DNA of 64,000 bases from Paraburkholderia terricola (GCF_900142195.1 NZ_FRAB01000001.1:310001-374000), one strand, 5' to 3'; numbered from the stretch's first letter, positions 33,632 through 43,231 are shown. Notes: generated from the letters alone by a model not told the origin. Made by a program: numbers and translations.

Positions 33632-35875
33632 ATGCAAGCCCAAAATATGGAAACCGTCAGCGCCGCCGTTGACGCCACCGAATCCCCAGCCATCCTCGAA
33701 ACGGACTTCGGCGATGAGCAGCCAGTCGTGACCCTGCCTTATTCGAGCTTACGGCGCTCGCCGCTGAACGTCCGCACGAAACCTCTCGCAGGCATCGCAG
33801 GACTCGCCGCCAACATCCGCGCGAAAGGGTTGCTGCAAAACCTCGTGGTCCACGAAATCAAGGGCTCGCGCGGGAAACACCGCAAATATGGCGTTTGCGC
33901 AGGCCAGCGCCGGGAAGCTGCACTCGACCTGCTGTTCGAGCAAAAGCATATCGGCGCGGACTATCCGGTGCCCGTGCGGATCGTAAGCGAAGGCGAAGCC
34001 CTTGCGATTTCTCTGATCGAGAACAGTGAACGCGAGGGATTGGATCCCTTCGACGTGCTGCGTGCCTACCGGATTCTGGCCGAGGAAGGCCGCAGCGTCG
34101 ATTACATCGCCGCACTGTTTTCAGCCTCGCCCATCACTGTCAAACGGCGCATGAAACTCGCCAACGTATCGCCCAAGCTGCTCGCGCTGCTGCGCGAGGA
34201 TGCGATCACGCTCGACCAACTAGCAGCGCTCGCCCTCGCGGACGACCAGGAAACCCAGGAACGTCTCTGGTTTGAGGCAAACGAGTGGCAGCGTCAGCCG
34301 CACTATTTGCGACAGGCAATCACGCGTGCCGAGATCGACGCGAGCCGAAGCCGTCTCGTGCGTTTCGTTGGCCTCGCCGCCTACGAGGCAGCGGGTGGCT
34401 ATGTGCGTCGCGACCTGTTTAGCGACGATGAAAACGCGGGCTACATTGCCGACGCCGACCTACTGCAACGGCTGGTCGCGCAGAAGCTTTATGCAGCCGC
34501 CGAGGAAGTGCGCGCCGAAGGCTGGGGCTGGGTTGAAACTCGTGTCGAGCGCGACCTGCTGGAACTGAACCGCTACGGCAAACTGCAACCGGTCCGGCGC
34601 CCGTACACCGAGGACGAGCAGTGCGACATCGACGCGCTTACGGCGCAGCGCGATGAACTCGCCGAAAAACTCGACGCACTGTCGGAAGACGATGAAAACG
34701 CCTACGAAGAAGCCGAGCGCCTCGACCTGGAAATCGAGCGGACGAATGCCGCAGTCACGGCGATCGAAAGCCGCGCCGTCCTGTGGGATACATCGCAGAT
34801 GGCCGAGGCTGGCGCATATGTGATCGTCGGCCCACAGGGTGAACTCACCGTCGAGCGGGGCCTCGTGCGGCGCGAGAATGGCGCGGCGCTAGGCGCGGCA
34901 GGCGCGACCGTCACGGGTATGCCTGCAGCCGACGCCCCCAACAGTGCGGACACACGGGCTCCGAAGGTCAAACCCGTCCACAGCTCGAAACTGTGTCAGC
35001 GGCTGACCGCGCACCGCGCCGCCGCCATCCATGCCGAATTGGTCGCGCAGCCCACCGTTGCGCTCGCAGCGCTGCTGCGACATCTGATCCCGCAAGCGCT
35101 GCCCGAGCACTTTGGCTATACGTCCGCGCCGGACTATCTGACGCTGTCCGGACAAAACAATCATGACCGTCTGCTGCAGGCGGCAGACGACCTGCCCGGG
35201 AGTCAAGCATGGAACGCTATTGAAGCGCAGCGCGCACGGTGGATCGAGGAACTGCCGGCAAAACGATCCGACCTGCTCCCGTGGCTGATCCAGCAAGACC
35301 CCGGCACGACGCTGCTCGATCTGCTCGCGTTCTGTACCGGTACGGTGCTCGACGGCATTGCGGGCGAGGAAAAGCCGCTTGCCATCAATGCGCTCGCGGA
35401 TGCGCTGAACCTCGATATGACCACGTACTGGAAGCCAACTCGCGCCACGTATTTCGATCATGTCAGCAAGGCTCGCGTCGCCGAAGTCGTGTCCGCCGCC
35501 GTGTCACCGAAGGTGGCCGCCGATCTCACAAAGATGAAAAAGGCCGACGCCGCAGCCGCCGCCGAACTGCGCCTTGCCAACGTCGCATGGCTCCCGGAAA
35601 TCCTCACCGACCGCGAGACACCGGCTATGCCGTCGTGGGCTGTCTGCGAGGGCAACGAGGATGAGGACGACGCCGGTACCGGGGAAGATGGCAATGTTGC
35701 AGAGAGCGACGAGGATGCCGATGCTGAGCCGGATACTGGAAACGGCGAAAAGCACGTTAACAACACGCCTCGCGACCCCGAAGCGCCTTCCGCTACCCGC
35801 ACCGAGCAGCCGCCGTGGCCCTTCCCGACAACCACTACGCTGAACTCGGCGAAAGCCGACTCGCGGACCGCGTAG
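33632..35875 (+). CDS. Large ParB-like nuclease-domain/partition protein
   Basis: 747 aa from ATG 33632 (TGGAG 6 nt upstream). Residues about 30-130 are a ParB/Srx fold: LPYSSLRRSPLNVRTKPLAGIAGLAANIRAKGLLQNLVVHEIKG, VCAGQRREAALDLL and ISLIENSEREGLDPFDVLRAYRILAEEG. A KorB-like helix-turn-helix follows (SVDYIAALFSASPITVKRRMKLANVSPKLLALL). The middle has a coiled-coil Glu-rich part, and the C-terminus an acidic low-complexity tail (EDEDDAGTGEDGN). It is much longer than chromosomal ParB, typical of ICE/plasmid 'ParB N-terminal domain' proteins. Likely works with DNA maintenance genes downstream, though the ParA gene is on the opposite strand. Confidence 0.85.
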   Translation: MQAQNMETVSAAVDATESPAILETDFGDEQPVVTLPYSSLRRSPLNVRTKPLAGIAGLAANIRAKGLLQNLVVHEIKGSRGKHRKYGVCAGQRREAALDLLFEQKHIGADYPVPVRIVSEGEALAISLIENSEREGLDPFDVLRAYRILAEEGRSVDYIAALFSASPITVKRRMKLANVSPKLLALLREDAITLDQLAALALADDQETQERLWFEANEWQRQPHYLRQAITRAEIDASRSRLVRFVGLAAYEAAGGYVRRDLFSDDENAGYIADADLLQRLVAQKLYAAAEEVRAEGWGWVETRVERDLLELNRYGKLQPVRRPYTEDEQCDIDALTAQRDELAEKLDALSEDDENAYEEAERLDLEIERTNAAVTAIESRAVLWDTSQMAEAGAYVIVGPQGELTVERGLVRRENGAALGAAGATVTGMPAADAPNSADTRAPKVKPVHSSKLCQRLTAHRAAAIHAELVAQPTVALAALLRHLIPQALPEHFGYTSAPDYLTLSGQNNHDRLLQAADDLPGSQAWNAIEAQRARWIEELPAKRSDLLPWLIQQDPGTTLLDLLAFCTGTVLDGIAGEEKPLAINALADALNLDMTTYWKPTRATYFDHVSKARVAEVVSAAVSPKVAADLTKMKKADAAAAAELRLANVAWLPEILTDRETPAMPSWAVCEGNEDEDDAGTGEDGNVAESDEDADAEPDTGNGEKHVNNTPRDPEAPSATRTEQPPWPFPTTTTLNSAKADSRTA

Positions 35876-35923
35876 CATAGCCAGCGTGCCTCAGAGCCGC
35901 GACAGAGCGGACGGCAGCGCCCT

Positions 35924-36658
35924 TTACGGCCTGCCGTCTGCCTGCCGGAACTGCACCGCACGACAGTCCGCGCCTGCCGCGTGGGACCCAATCCACCAAC
36001 CTGCGCCCCCGCCGACAACCAGTAGCAGACAGAATGCGGTACCGCCAAACACGAATAACCGATGCATCGAGCGCGCGAAACCCTTTTCCATTCGAGTCGC
36101 CATTGCCTCCACCCGCGCCGCCGACGCCTCCACCGTCCGATCAAAGGTGGTAATGGTGTCGTCCAATCGCTCACGTTGCTCGCGTGCCGAAGTCGCCGCC
36201 GCACCGATCAGCCGATTTCCAGCCACGCGCGAAACCCGATTCGCCATGCGTTCGGTCAAGGCCGTCATCGCCGCCTCATTCATGCTCGCCAGCGCTGCTC
36301 GATACCGCGCTTCATGTTCCTGTATCAAGTTTTCCGCCAATTGGATCGTCGCCTTGCATCGCTCTAGCGCATCCTGATGCTGCTGCATCAATGCATCAGT
36401 CGCGCCGCCGACCTCCCGACGAGCGGCTTCCAGGCTTCCCTCGCTTGCCCATCGGATACGTTCGGGCATCGCCTCATACAGCCGTGCGTAGTATTCGAGC
36501 ACGGCAATCATCGCCCATAGCGCGTCGTTGTCACGTAGATTCAGAGCACCGGACACCCGGCGCATGCGGGCCAGGCTGGCTTCGTCCGGAACATCGCCCG
36601 ACACCTCGCGAAATAGGCGGATGAGCGGATCGACGGGCCTTGACCGCCTATTGCTCAC
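35924..36658 (-). CDS. Plasmid-type protein with coiled coil and C-terminal membrane segment
   Basis: 244 aa. N-terminal part is helical (DPLIRLFREVSGDVPDEASLARMRRVSGALNLRDNDALWAMIAVLEYYARLYEAMPE), the middle is a long coiled coil (residues about 80-190), and there is one membrane helix near 204-228 (LFVFGGTAFCLLLVVGGGAGWWIG). Its start overlaps the ParA stop by 11 bp, so it is cotranslated with ParA. I do not recognise its family with certainty; it resembles accessory mobilisation/partition proteins of conjugative elements. Confidence 0.6.
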   Translation of the reverse strand: MSNRRSRPVDPLIRLFREVSGDVPDEASLARMRRVSGALNLRDNDALWAMIAVLEYYARLYEAMPERIRWASEGSLEAARREVGGATDALMQQHQDALERCKATIQLAENLIQEHEARYRAALASMNEAAMTALTERMANRVSRVAGNRLIGAAATSAREQRERLDDTITTFDRTVEASAARVEAMATRMEKGFARSMHRLFVFGGTAFCLLLVVGGGAGWWIGSHAAGADCRAVQFRQADGRP

Positions 36659-37355
36659 GATCTGGCCCGTCGGTTCCGATCACCTTGGAGAACATGGCGT
36701 CGCACAACTCACGCCAGCGGAACAGCTCCGCGCGCTGCCCGATTTGCATCGTCTCGGCCGCCTTGCGAATCGAGATACGTTGACTGCGCAACTCGTCGGC
36801 CACCCGATCCGCAAGGTCAGGAAAATCAAGCGATCGGCCCTTCGTCTCGATCGACTTGCGAAGCTGCGACTCCTGATACAGAGCGAACTTGTCGGGCGTG
36901 CCGAAGTAACCGTTGCGAACGACGTGCGTCACTGTATCGGGGAACGTCTGCCCGAAAATGTGCAGCAACTCCAAACTGTCACGCTGCCTGTTGATCACCC
37001 AGAACACGACGAGGTGTCGCTCCAGTTCTTCGAGCGTCCGGGCCAGTGTTCCGCCATATCGGGTCACTCCCGTCTGATTGCGCGCCGCCGTATTGACGAT
37101 CACGGCAGCGCCTCTGTGCGTATCGCAGAAGTTGACGAAGCCGATCCAGCCATCCGCGTCGTCGAGGTCATACGCTGCGCATTTCATTTCATCCCGAAGC
37201 GCTTTCATGACATCGGGATTGGACGTGTCCGTTTCTACCAGAACGGCGTGGATGTCTCGCCGCTGCAGGTGCTCTGCGAGTGCGAGCGTCACCATGCTTT
37301 TGCCAACACCGCCCTTGCTGCCGCCGACCAGATAAATGGGTTGGGTCGTATCCAA
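36648..37355 (-). CDS. ParA-like ATPase
   Basis: 235 aa. The Walker A is deviant type: IYLVGGSKGGVGKSMVTLAL, with KGGVGKS at about residues 12-18. The start is decided by AGGAGG at 37362-37367, placed 6 nt before TTG at 37355; the ATG upstream at 37397 would overlap the previous gene and lacks a site. The Walker B region and later Asp are less obvious (VIVNTAARNQTG). It belongs to the partition/plasmid maintenance module and overlaps the following coiled-coil gene. Confidence 0.82.
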   Translation of the reverse strand: MDTTQPIYLVGGSKGGVGKSMVTLALAEHLQRRDIHAVLVETDTSNPDVMKALRDEMKCAAYDLDDADGWIGFVNFCDTHRGAAVIVNTAARNQTGVTRYGGTLARTLEELERHLVVFWVINRQRDSLELLHIFGQTFPDTVTHVVRNGYFGTPDKFALYQESQLRKSIETKGRSLDFPDLADRVADELRSQRISIRKAAETMQIGQRAELFRWRELCDAMFSKVIGTDGPDREQ

Positions 37356-37365
37356 GCTCAACCTC

Positions 37366-37896
37366 CTACAGGTTTTCGATATCAGGTCTGATCTCAAACG
37401 AGAACGCGTCCTGAATCTGCATCGATCCCGGCTGACTTACGCCCCTTTCCCTTTGTTGTCGCGCGTCGTCGCGCGTATTTCCTGCTCGCTTTTCGGCCTT
37501 CTTTCGAGCCGACGGCGGTTGCCCGCTACCCCTGCCCCGCGTATTGGTTACCTCGGAGTTCGCATCGGCAGGCGCTTGGCGATACAGCGCATATTTGATC
37601 GCGCCGACGCTGACGTCGATCCCTTTCCGCTCGGCCTCCTGGACGATCTCTTCGAGCGTATAGCCCTTCGCCTGCGTCGCAGCGATCTGCGCTCGCTTCT
37701 CTTTCATCGCATCACTGACCGTGACACGTTGCTTGTTCCGGGGTTTCTCGGGCAACGCTTCGAGCGCACTGAAAAAGTCGTCCCACTCCGCTCGCGTATA
37801 GCTCTTTGCGCCCCGCACGATTCGCTCCCATACGTCACCTTCGAGATCATCATGCGAATCAACAAAGGGCTCGTCAATACCCCCTCCGGCGCGCAA
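37366..37896 (-). CDS. Small plasmid-type protein (MobC/KfrA-like HTH region)
   Basis: About 176 aa; starts are uncertain (TTG at 37896 is the earliest in frame, a short upstream site is weak). The middle has VTVSDAMKEKRAQIAATQAKGYTLEEIVQEAERKGIDVSVGAIKYALYR, a helix-turn-helix-like pattern seen in small regulators of conjugative plasmids. The C-terminus is basic and Arg/Gln-rich. Located 10 nt before the ParA start, so it is probably part of the same operon and may bind DNA near the partition region. Confidence 0.55.
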   Translation of the reverse strand: MRAGGGIDEPFVDSHDDLEGDVWERIVRGAKSYTRAEWDDFFSALEALPEKPRNKQRVTVSDAMKEKRAQIAATQAKGYTLEEIVQEAERKGIDVSVGAIKYALYRQAPADANSEVTNTRGRGSGQPPSARKKAEKRAGNTRDDARQQRERGVSQPGSMQIQDAFSFEIRPDIENL

Positions 37897-38924
37897 TCAG
37901 CACTTTCGGAAGCGCTTGGAAGACGTCGGAAGTAGACGGAGCAGAAAAATATTTTTGTTGACCTTTGCGAGCGAACAACTTCGAAGATCGAGGCGCGCAG
38001 AATGGACCGGGCGACTCCACAATCCACCGCAGGGTGGTCGGCAAACCACAGGCGCCGCCAGCCGCGAACTACGGTCGCCGAACATGCAACCGCGACGGAC
38101 GAAGCCGACAAACTCAAGCGTCCGCACTGACAGGCTTTACGGAGCACAGACACCGACTAGTTAACGGCACATTGCAAACCGAGCTTATGGAGTGAGCCGA
38201 CATCTGCTGGCAACCATTCAGACTGCGAGTACCGATTGGAGCGACGAACGGGAGCGCCCTTCTCAAATTCGCGGCCCACAACTCACGAACTGCGGCGTCG
38301 AACGAAACAAACTCGCCGTGCCGATCTCACGATCTTAGCTGGCGCGACCATCAGCACAGCCCGGAGATGCGAGCAGACTTTATGCAGAAGACTAACGGAA
38401 TCGCGTGAACGACCTCGTAGACTCGATCGGCAAACCTCACGGAAAGCCTCGAACTAAGCGACGGAAAAACGACATTGCAAAAGTGATGGCAGGATTGGCT
38501 TGCGCCGGTTTTGGGCGCCATGCGCATCGCAAACTCGGTCCGACAACCACCTATGCGCCCACGCCACGTTTCACGTCGAATTACGGCACAGGATGCATGG
38601 TTCACCGTGCACGGGGATCATGGCGACGATCAGAAATCGCCACCGTTTATTGCACTGGAAACGAACTAGCGATGGAGAGAACGCTTACTATATGTCACGA
38701 TCGCGCCGGGGGCATTCGGCCGGATGCGCATGCAGCTGTCCCGGGCGGAGCACCAGCGCTGTGTTGTATCCGGATCTCGCGGGTCGTTCATATGGCATTG
38801 GTGTATCGGTCCCTGCGAGGCAGTTGGCGGGCGCGTTGCCGACGTTCGCACCGCCGTAACCTCGAATGGCGGGTCTCATCCTTTGTCTTTGAAAGCGAAG
38901 CTCGCTTAGTGGCCAGCAAATAAT
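37897..38924. other. Intergenic ~1 kb, no gene supported
   Basis: Compositionally mixed, with short frames on both strands that overlap and are Arg/Ser-rich, not matching any family. It could hold the origin or a centromere-like partition site for the ParA operon, but I found no iteron array. A small palindrome (CTTCGAAG, around 37978-37985) is the only clear symmetry. Confidence 0.35.
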
Positions 38925-39710
38925 TCATTTTCCATTGAGCCACAGAATTGACTGCCACAAGCCCACAAGAATGGTAATGAACGTCGCGAATAGCCCCACC
39001 GCTTTCGCTATTCGGCTTTCAAAGAGCTTATCGAGTGCTATGCCAAAGCCTTTTGACGCAGTATTGAGCTTACCACTGACCAGCTTGCGCATCGCGGAAC
39101 TAAAGAATCCAATTTTTGAAAGCGTCGAATTGTGCATGCGCAAAAATTCTTTGTTCGAAAACGCCGCAGCTTCCTCCTTTCCCTCAAGAAAATCTCTATG
39201 CCTGCCGCCGTTTTTCTCCATTAGCATTAGCATTTTCGGATGCTTAGCATAGTCTGCGCCATAACGGTCGGCTATCAGGTCATTCAAATTCAATCTTTGC
39301 TCCACGGCGATGACGCACGCATCCCTTCCGCCTAGCGCACGATAGCGGTGCTCCAAATGTTCAAACCCAAAGGTAAGATTCCGCATGTTCCAGTGTACCC
39401 AGTATTTATCACGGCGGTCTCGAATGAACTTGTAGAACTGGCCCAACAACTCAAGCTCAACTTCGTCAAATCTTTGAAGCACTTCATCACGTGGAATCCG
39501 CAATTCCTCTGCAATCGAGTGCGTCGAATAGCTAACCGATTGGCCAGTAGCGTAGTGGTTTATCGCGATAGAAGTTATGCGGGGCGACAGCGCTTCATTT
39601 TCGTCATTGAGATTTTGGCATGAGTAATGAATAAGAAAAAAATTTTCTGGTTTTAATTTGACTGATTTTATAAATTGACGGCTGTCAGCAATACTCACTG
39701 CGAACTCCAA
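38925..39710 (-). CDS. Conserved hypothetical, YWVHWNM motif, C-terminal membrane segment
   Basis: 261 aa, lower GC than neighbours. Distinct segments are FFLIHYSCQNLNDENEALSPRITSIAINH near the start and FYKFIRDRRDKYWVHWNMRNLTFGFEHLEHRYRALGG at about 92-130, with several His/Trp/Arg positions that look conserved. The C-terminus ends in a membrane helix (VGLFATFITILVGLWQSILWL). I recognise this as a widespread uncharacterised type often found in mobile or defence regions, but function is unknown. Confidence 0.55.
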   Translation of the reverse strand: MEFAVSIADSRQFIKSVKLKPENFFLIHYSCQNLNDENEALSPRITSIAINHYATGQSVSYSTHSIAEELRIPRDEVLQRFDEVELELLGQFYKFIRDRRDKYWVHWNMRNLTFGFEHLEHRYRALGGRDACVIAVEQRLNLNDLIADRYGADYAKHPKMLMLMEKNGGRHRDFLEGKEEAAAFSNKEFLRMHNSTLSKIGFFSSAMRKLVSGKLNTASKGFGIALDKLFESRIAKAVGLFATFITILVGLWQSILWLNGK

Positions 39711-39817
39711 AATATTTAAATTGCACTCTCCCGCAAACCCGCTAACTGGCGATTCCCTGAACTCGTCAAAGCTATAACGCGACCGAGCCTAAACTCATAA
39801 GGATTTTGGTTGACGAG

Positions 39818-40102
39818 CTACTTTCCGCCCCCGTTGATTAAGTCCTTGAAAGCCTTGCCGGCCGTAAACTTGACAGTCTTCGCAGCGGGAATATCGATTG
39901 TCTCTCCCGTCGACGGGTGTCGGCCAGTTCGAGCCGCACGTGCGCCGTGACTGAAAGAACCGAAGCCAACGAGTTGCACGGTATCGCCTTGGGCGACCGC
40001 TTTCGAAATGGCTCCGATCACAGCATCAATCGATTCCCCAGCGATTGCCTTGCTCAAGCCAGTAGCCGATGCCACCGCATCAATCAGTTCCTGCTTATTC
40101 AT
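39818..40102 (-). CDS. HU-family DNA-binding protein
   Basis: 94 aa from ATG 40102 (GAGGAAGG 6-7 nt upstream). [90 protein letters not shown] has every hallmark of HU/IHF: VGFGSF and the [13 protein letters not shown]-binding arm. A plasmid/ICE-borne nucleoid protein that may help integrase, relaxosome or replication. Sits beside an XRE regulator in the same direction. Confidence 0.95.
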   Translation of the reverse strand: MNKQELIDAVASATGLSKAIAGESIDAVIGAISKAVAQGDTVQLVGFGSFSHGARAARTGRHPSTGETIDIPAAKTVKFTAGKAFKDLINGGGK

Positions 40103-40261
40103 GGGTTTGCCTTCCTCTTGCCGAATATCGCGACGTCGATGGGCGGCTCCGAGCCAAACCGACTGGACGCTCCCGCATAACCTACCCCGAAGTACGCATC
40201 CGACACAAGCCCCAACCACCGCGGCCATAGTCTGCGCCGGCGCTCGCAACAAGTAGCGCGG

Positions 40262-40585
40262 TTACGTTCCCGCCTCAAGGCTCCGTGCATGCAACAGCAG
40301 ATCCGCTCTTTTCCGCTTTGAAAGCCGGCCAAAAGCCAAAATCAAGCTCGCGAGCTCGGAATCGTCCGCATAGAGGAACGCCACCGGGACCCGGAGCACC
40401 GTCGCGAGGCGAATCGCAAGCGTGTAATCCACCTTGTGAACACCCAGTTCATACCGGTTAATGCGGGTACTTGCGACGAAAGGATCCAGGCCCGCCTCGA
40501 TCCCGAGCTGCTTTTGCGACAGCCCGGCTTCCAGGCGAGCCTCCTTCAGTCGCGTTCCAAAAACAGAAGCCGGCGCGGCAGACAT
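40262..40585 (-). CDS. XRE-family transcriptional regulator
   Basis: 107 aa. Helix-turn-helix FGTRLKEARLEAGLSQKQLGIEAGLDPFVASTRINRYELGVHKVDYTLAIRLATVLRVPVAFLYA (residues about 9-73), then a short helical tail (SLILAFGRLSKRKRADLL). Two near-identical palindromes just upstream (40612-40626 and 40646-40660) are probable self-operators. It reads divergently from the gene at 40807, so it may control that gene and itself. No toxin partner is evident. Confidence 0.88.
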   Translation of the reverse strand: MSAAPASVFGTRLKEARLEAGLSQKQLGIEAGLDPFVASTRINRYELGVHKVDYTLAIRLATVLRVPVAFLYADDSELASLILAFGRLSKRKRADLLLHARSLEAGT

Positions 40586-40611
40586 TCACTGGTAGCTCGT
40601 TACAAACGAAG

Positions 40612-40660
40612 CTACGAATATCGTTGCAAAGCGCCCGTCTAGATACTACGATTATCGTAG
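40612..40660. promoter_or_regulatory. Two palindromic operators between divergent XRE and hypothetical genes
   Basis: CTACGATTATCGTAG (40646-40660) is a perfect 7-1-7 palindrome. CTACGAATATCGTTG (40612-40626) matches it at 13 of 15 positions. Start-to-start spacing is 34 bp, a little over three helical turns. This is the layout of a dimeric XRE repressor with two sites in its own promoter region. Confidence 0.75.
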
Positions 40661-40806
40661 CATCCGACAAGTACGCGTCCGATTTATGAACACCTTCGTC
40701 GCAGCCTTTGTAAGGCGGCGCTTGGAATGTGGCTTGCCCCGGCCTTTGTCGCTCAACCGGCTTCATCTCCCGCAAAGCCCACCGAGACCCATCAAGGGGG
40801 TACTGG

Positions 40807-41307
40807 ATGGAAAAAATACCGGACAAGCAACCGCCGTCCGGCCACCTCACTGACGTCCACGAGTTCGAAAAGAATCGGCTCTCAACGCTCAACGAGCAAC
40901 TGGTGCAGGCTGAACAGTGGATCGACCGGCGTAGCCGTGAAATGGTAGCGGCCTACGGTCTTGCCGCCGCACAGGCTCGCCATGGCGAACGAATCGAAGA
41001 GGACTTGGAACTCGTCGCTACCGTGCTGTTCCTACTGAGAGAGGATCATCCCGATTTTCTTCACGGACAGCATAACGTTGTGACGCGAATCGACATTCCG
41101 ATCCTGCCGGCAACCAGGGGCGCGGAAAACGTGGGGCATGCCGACGTACGAACAGCATCGCCGTTTCCGGATCTTTCCGTGAAATGCTGTTCACTGTTTG
41201 TGAACCTGTACGAGCGCGCGCTGCAAGGGGACACGGCTAAACTGCTGAGCATCGGCGCGTTGTGCATCAACGTCGTACTCGCTCAGCAGCAACTGCGCTC
41301 CTGGTAG
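40807..41307 (+). CDS. Hypothetical protein
   Basis: 166 aa from ATG 40807; GGGGGT lies upstream. It begins with a hydrophilic helix (DVHEFEKNRLSTLNEQLVQAEQWIDRRSREMVAAYGLAAAQ), suggestive of a coiled coil, then EEDLELVATVLFLLREDHPDFLHGQH and a Cys pair (VKCCSLFVNLY). No known domain. It reads divergently from the XRE regulator across the two operators and is probably repressed by it. Confidence 0.6.
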   Translation: MEKIPDKQPPSGHLTDVHEFEKNRLSTLNEQLVQAEQWIDRRSREMVAAYGLAAAQARHGERIEEDLELVATVLFLLREDHPDFLHGQHNVVTRIDIPILPATRGAENVGHADVRTASPFPDLSVKCCSLFVNLYERALQGDTAKLLSIGALCINVVLAQQQLRSW

Positions 41308-41519
41308 GAGCCCTATACCGGCCGGCGCGCCAACAGGCGAATCGATGCGTCCAGATCGATCGCGCGGCGGCACAACGATCCACGTCTGCGACCATCGTTG
41401 CATTCGTGACTAGACTTCCTATATTGGATAGCAGATAGCAAAACCGATTGAGCGGCTGTGCGCTTTCCTCCCTACTGGAATTGCTCACGGTCTTGCTTCA
41501 CCTCGAAGGAGAAACTCAC

Positions 41520-41948
41520 ATGGCCTCGCTCAAACTCGCCATGGTCGTGGGAATCCTGCTTGTCGTTGCCAAAGGAATCCAGCAACTTAGTCGCCACTGC
41601 CGACACAGATTCGGCTACAGCATTTTCAGTATGCGCGGCTTCTGGCTCGCCGCCATCGCGATCAATCTCGTTTGGTGGGGATATTACGCATGGGCGACTG
41701 CCCCGCTACATCATGCGCCGGCGCACGGAGGAATTGTCCTGGCGGCGCTCGGCATCGCAGCGGTCGTGAAACTGATACACGACAACGTCCGCGAAACGAA
41801 CGTCATGTACGGCATCGGCGGCTCGTTGCTTCAGCTCGTGCTGTTTATCCCCGTCGCGCTCTACGGCCTACCGCTCCTCGCCATCGCCTTGCTTTTCCTG
41901 CTCTTCGCGACGTACAAGGGTGCGCCCGCGTGGCTCATCGACCCATGA
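41520..41948 (+). CDS. Small multi-span membrane protein
   Basis: 142 aa from ATG 41520 with GAAGGAG 8 nt upstream. Four hydrophobic helices: LAMVVGILLVVAKGIQQL, GFWLAAIAINLVWWGYYAW, GIVLAALGIAAVVKLIH, and LLQLVLFIPVALYGLPLLAIALLFLLFATYKGAP. It has no recognisable family motif. Its + orientation is opposite to the conjugation block and it ends ~267 bp before the relaxase end. Possibly an accessory protein of the element; unknown role. Confidence 0.65.
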   Translation: MASLKLAMVVGILLVVAKGIQQLSRHCRHRFGYSIFSMRGFWLAAIAINLVWWGYYAWATAPLHHAPAHGGIVLAALGIAAVVKLIHDNVRETNVMYGIGGSLLQLVLFIPVALYGLPLLAIALLFLLFATYKGAPAWLIDP

Positions 41949-42215
41949 ACACTTCGCAGTGGGGGTTTTCATTGAACGCTCGTGGGCGCATACACGACAG
42001 TGGACCGGGAGATGCGGCCTCGCCGCGGTCCCGGCAGACGCCACCATGTCCGCCATGTCGCGACGCCGTCGCACGGCAATCAAGACCGCGCGCCACATAG
42101 ATGCCCCGCGATAGAGGCCACCTAGCCGAAGAATGCACGGACGCGTGCAGCAACGCCTTGACATCGATTAAACGCCGAGGCCCGTTGATCTATCCACTCC
42201 ACTCTTCTTTCTCGA

Positions 42216-43229
42216 TCAACGCTCGATGTCGGAGTCCGGGCCGCCACGTTGATTGTTGTGTTCAGGTACTGACCGATCTTCGCGCGTCGGTGCCGCTTCT
42301 GGGCGGATCTCGGGAACGGGAGCGTGCTGCTGCACTGGCATGGCGCGCACGAAGTCTACAATGCTCGCTGCCAATGCACGATCTGCCTTGACGGAGGATG
42401 CCGCCATCGACAGTGCCACCTCCCGCCACGCCGCAAATACGCCAGCGTGTGCCTTCCATCCTGCCTCTCTCTGCTCTTCGGTCGCGACGGCGCGCCAGTA
42501 CATGGGCACTTCACCGCGCGAGAGCATATGCGTAACGCCCTGACCGGGGTATCTTTTTGTCACGCCACGTGTGCGCCGAAGCGTGGCGTTTGCATCGACA
42601 CCATGCTCGCGAAGCTGTTCCGCGAATCGCTCGCGCCAGCGCCGCAGATCCTGCCTGCGTGGATTGAGCCGGCGCCCGTCCGGTCCCCTCACCTGCACGC
42701 TCAGATGCACGTGTGGATGGGCCTCGTCATCGTGCGCGGCGAAGACATACGCACGGCCATCGCCAAACTCGATCGCCGCAAAATCCCGAGCAGCATCCCG
42801 CACGGCCTGCCGGTTCGTACCCGGCGGCATCGACAGTAGGATATTGAAAACCTCACGACGGTGACTCGTCTCGGGTATCCCCCATCCACCCAACTGCCAT
42901 GTCCGTGCGAGATCGCGCACGGCCTCAGCGCCCGCGATCTTGTCTCCGTTCTGGTCCTCGAGCTCAACCCGCCCATTTCGCGAGATGTAGCGAAGGTGCC
43001 GTCGCACTGCGCCCATGCCCTGCGCACTCGACGCCTTGTTGGTGATCTTCACCATGACTTCAGGCGTGCGCCGAAGCGTTCGCGCAATCTGTTCGCGCAT
43101 GCGTGCGGCCTCGCTGCGCAATCCGGCGCGAGAAAGCCGCGGCGCGCGGGCATGTCGAAACGGTTCCTGTAACAGCCGATCGCCCCAGTTCAGGAGCATG
43201 GCGTCGATGTAAATCTTCGGATAGGCCAT
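42216..43229 (-). CDS. Relaxase/mobilisation nuclease (3H motif)
   Basis: 337 aa from ATG 43229 (GGAG 9 nt upstream; an alternative ATG at 43244 overlaps the previous gene). Residues about 55-240 show the relaxase fold: MVKITNKASSAQGMGAVRRHLRYISRNGRVELEDQNGDKI, with Tyr81 as candidate nucleophile, and the metal-binding histidines in AHDDEAHPHVHLSV (His166, His171, His173, His175). It nicks the transfer origin and leads the strand into the recipient. The C-terminal 100 residues are low-complexity. The oriT was not identified. It is the last gene of the conjugation block. Confidence 0.88.
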   Translation of the reverse strand: MAYPKIYIDAMLLNWGDRLLQEPFRHARAPRLSRAGLRSEAARMREQIARTLRRTPEVMVKITNKASSAQGMGAVRRHLRYISRNGRVELEDQNGDKIAGAEAVRDLARTWQLGGWGIPETSHRREVFNILLSMPPGTNRQAVRDAARDFAAIEFGDGRAYVFAAHDDEAHPHVHLSVQVRGPDGRRLNPRRQDLRRWRERFAEQLREHGVDANATLRRTRGVTKRYPGQGVTHMLSRGEVPMYWRAVATEEQREAGWKAHAGVFAAWREVALSMAASSVKADRALAASIVDFVRAMPVQQHAPVPEIRPEAAPTREDRSVPEHNNQRGGPDSDIER

Positions 43230-43231
43230 TC

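Noticed and set aside
38405..38923. 172-codon + frame in the 1-kb empty stretch
   Set aside because: Basic, low-complexity translation with overlapping frames on both strands; no ribosome site or homology pattern.
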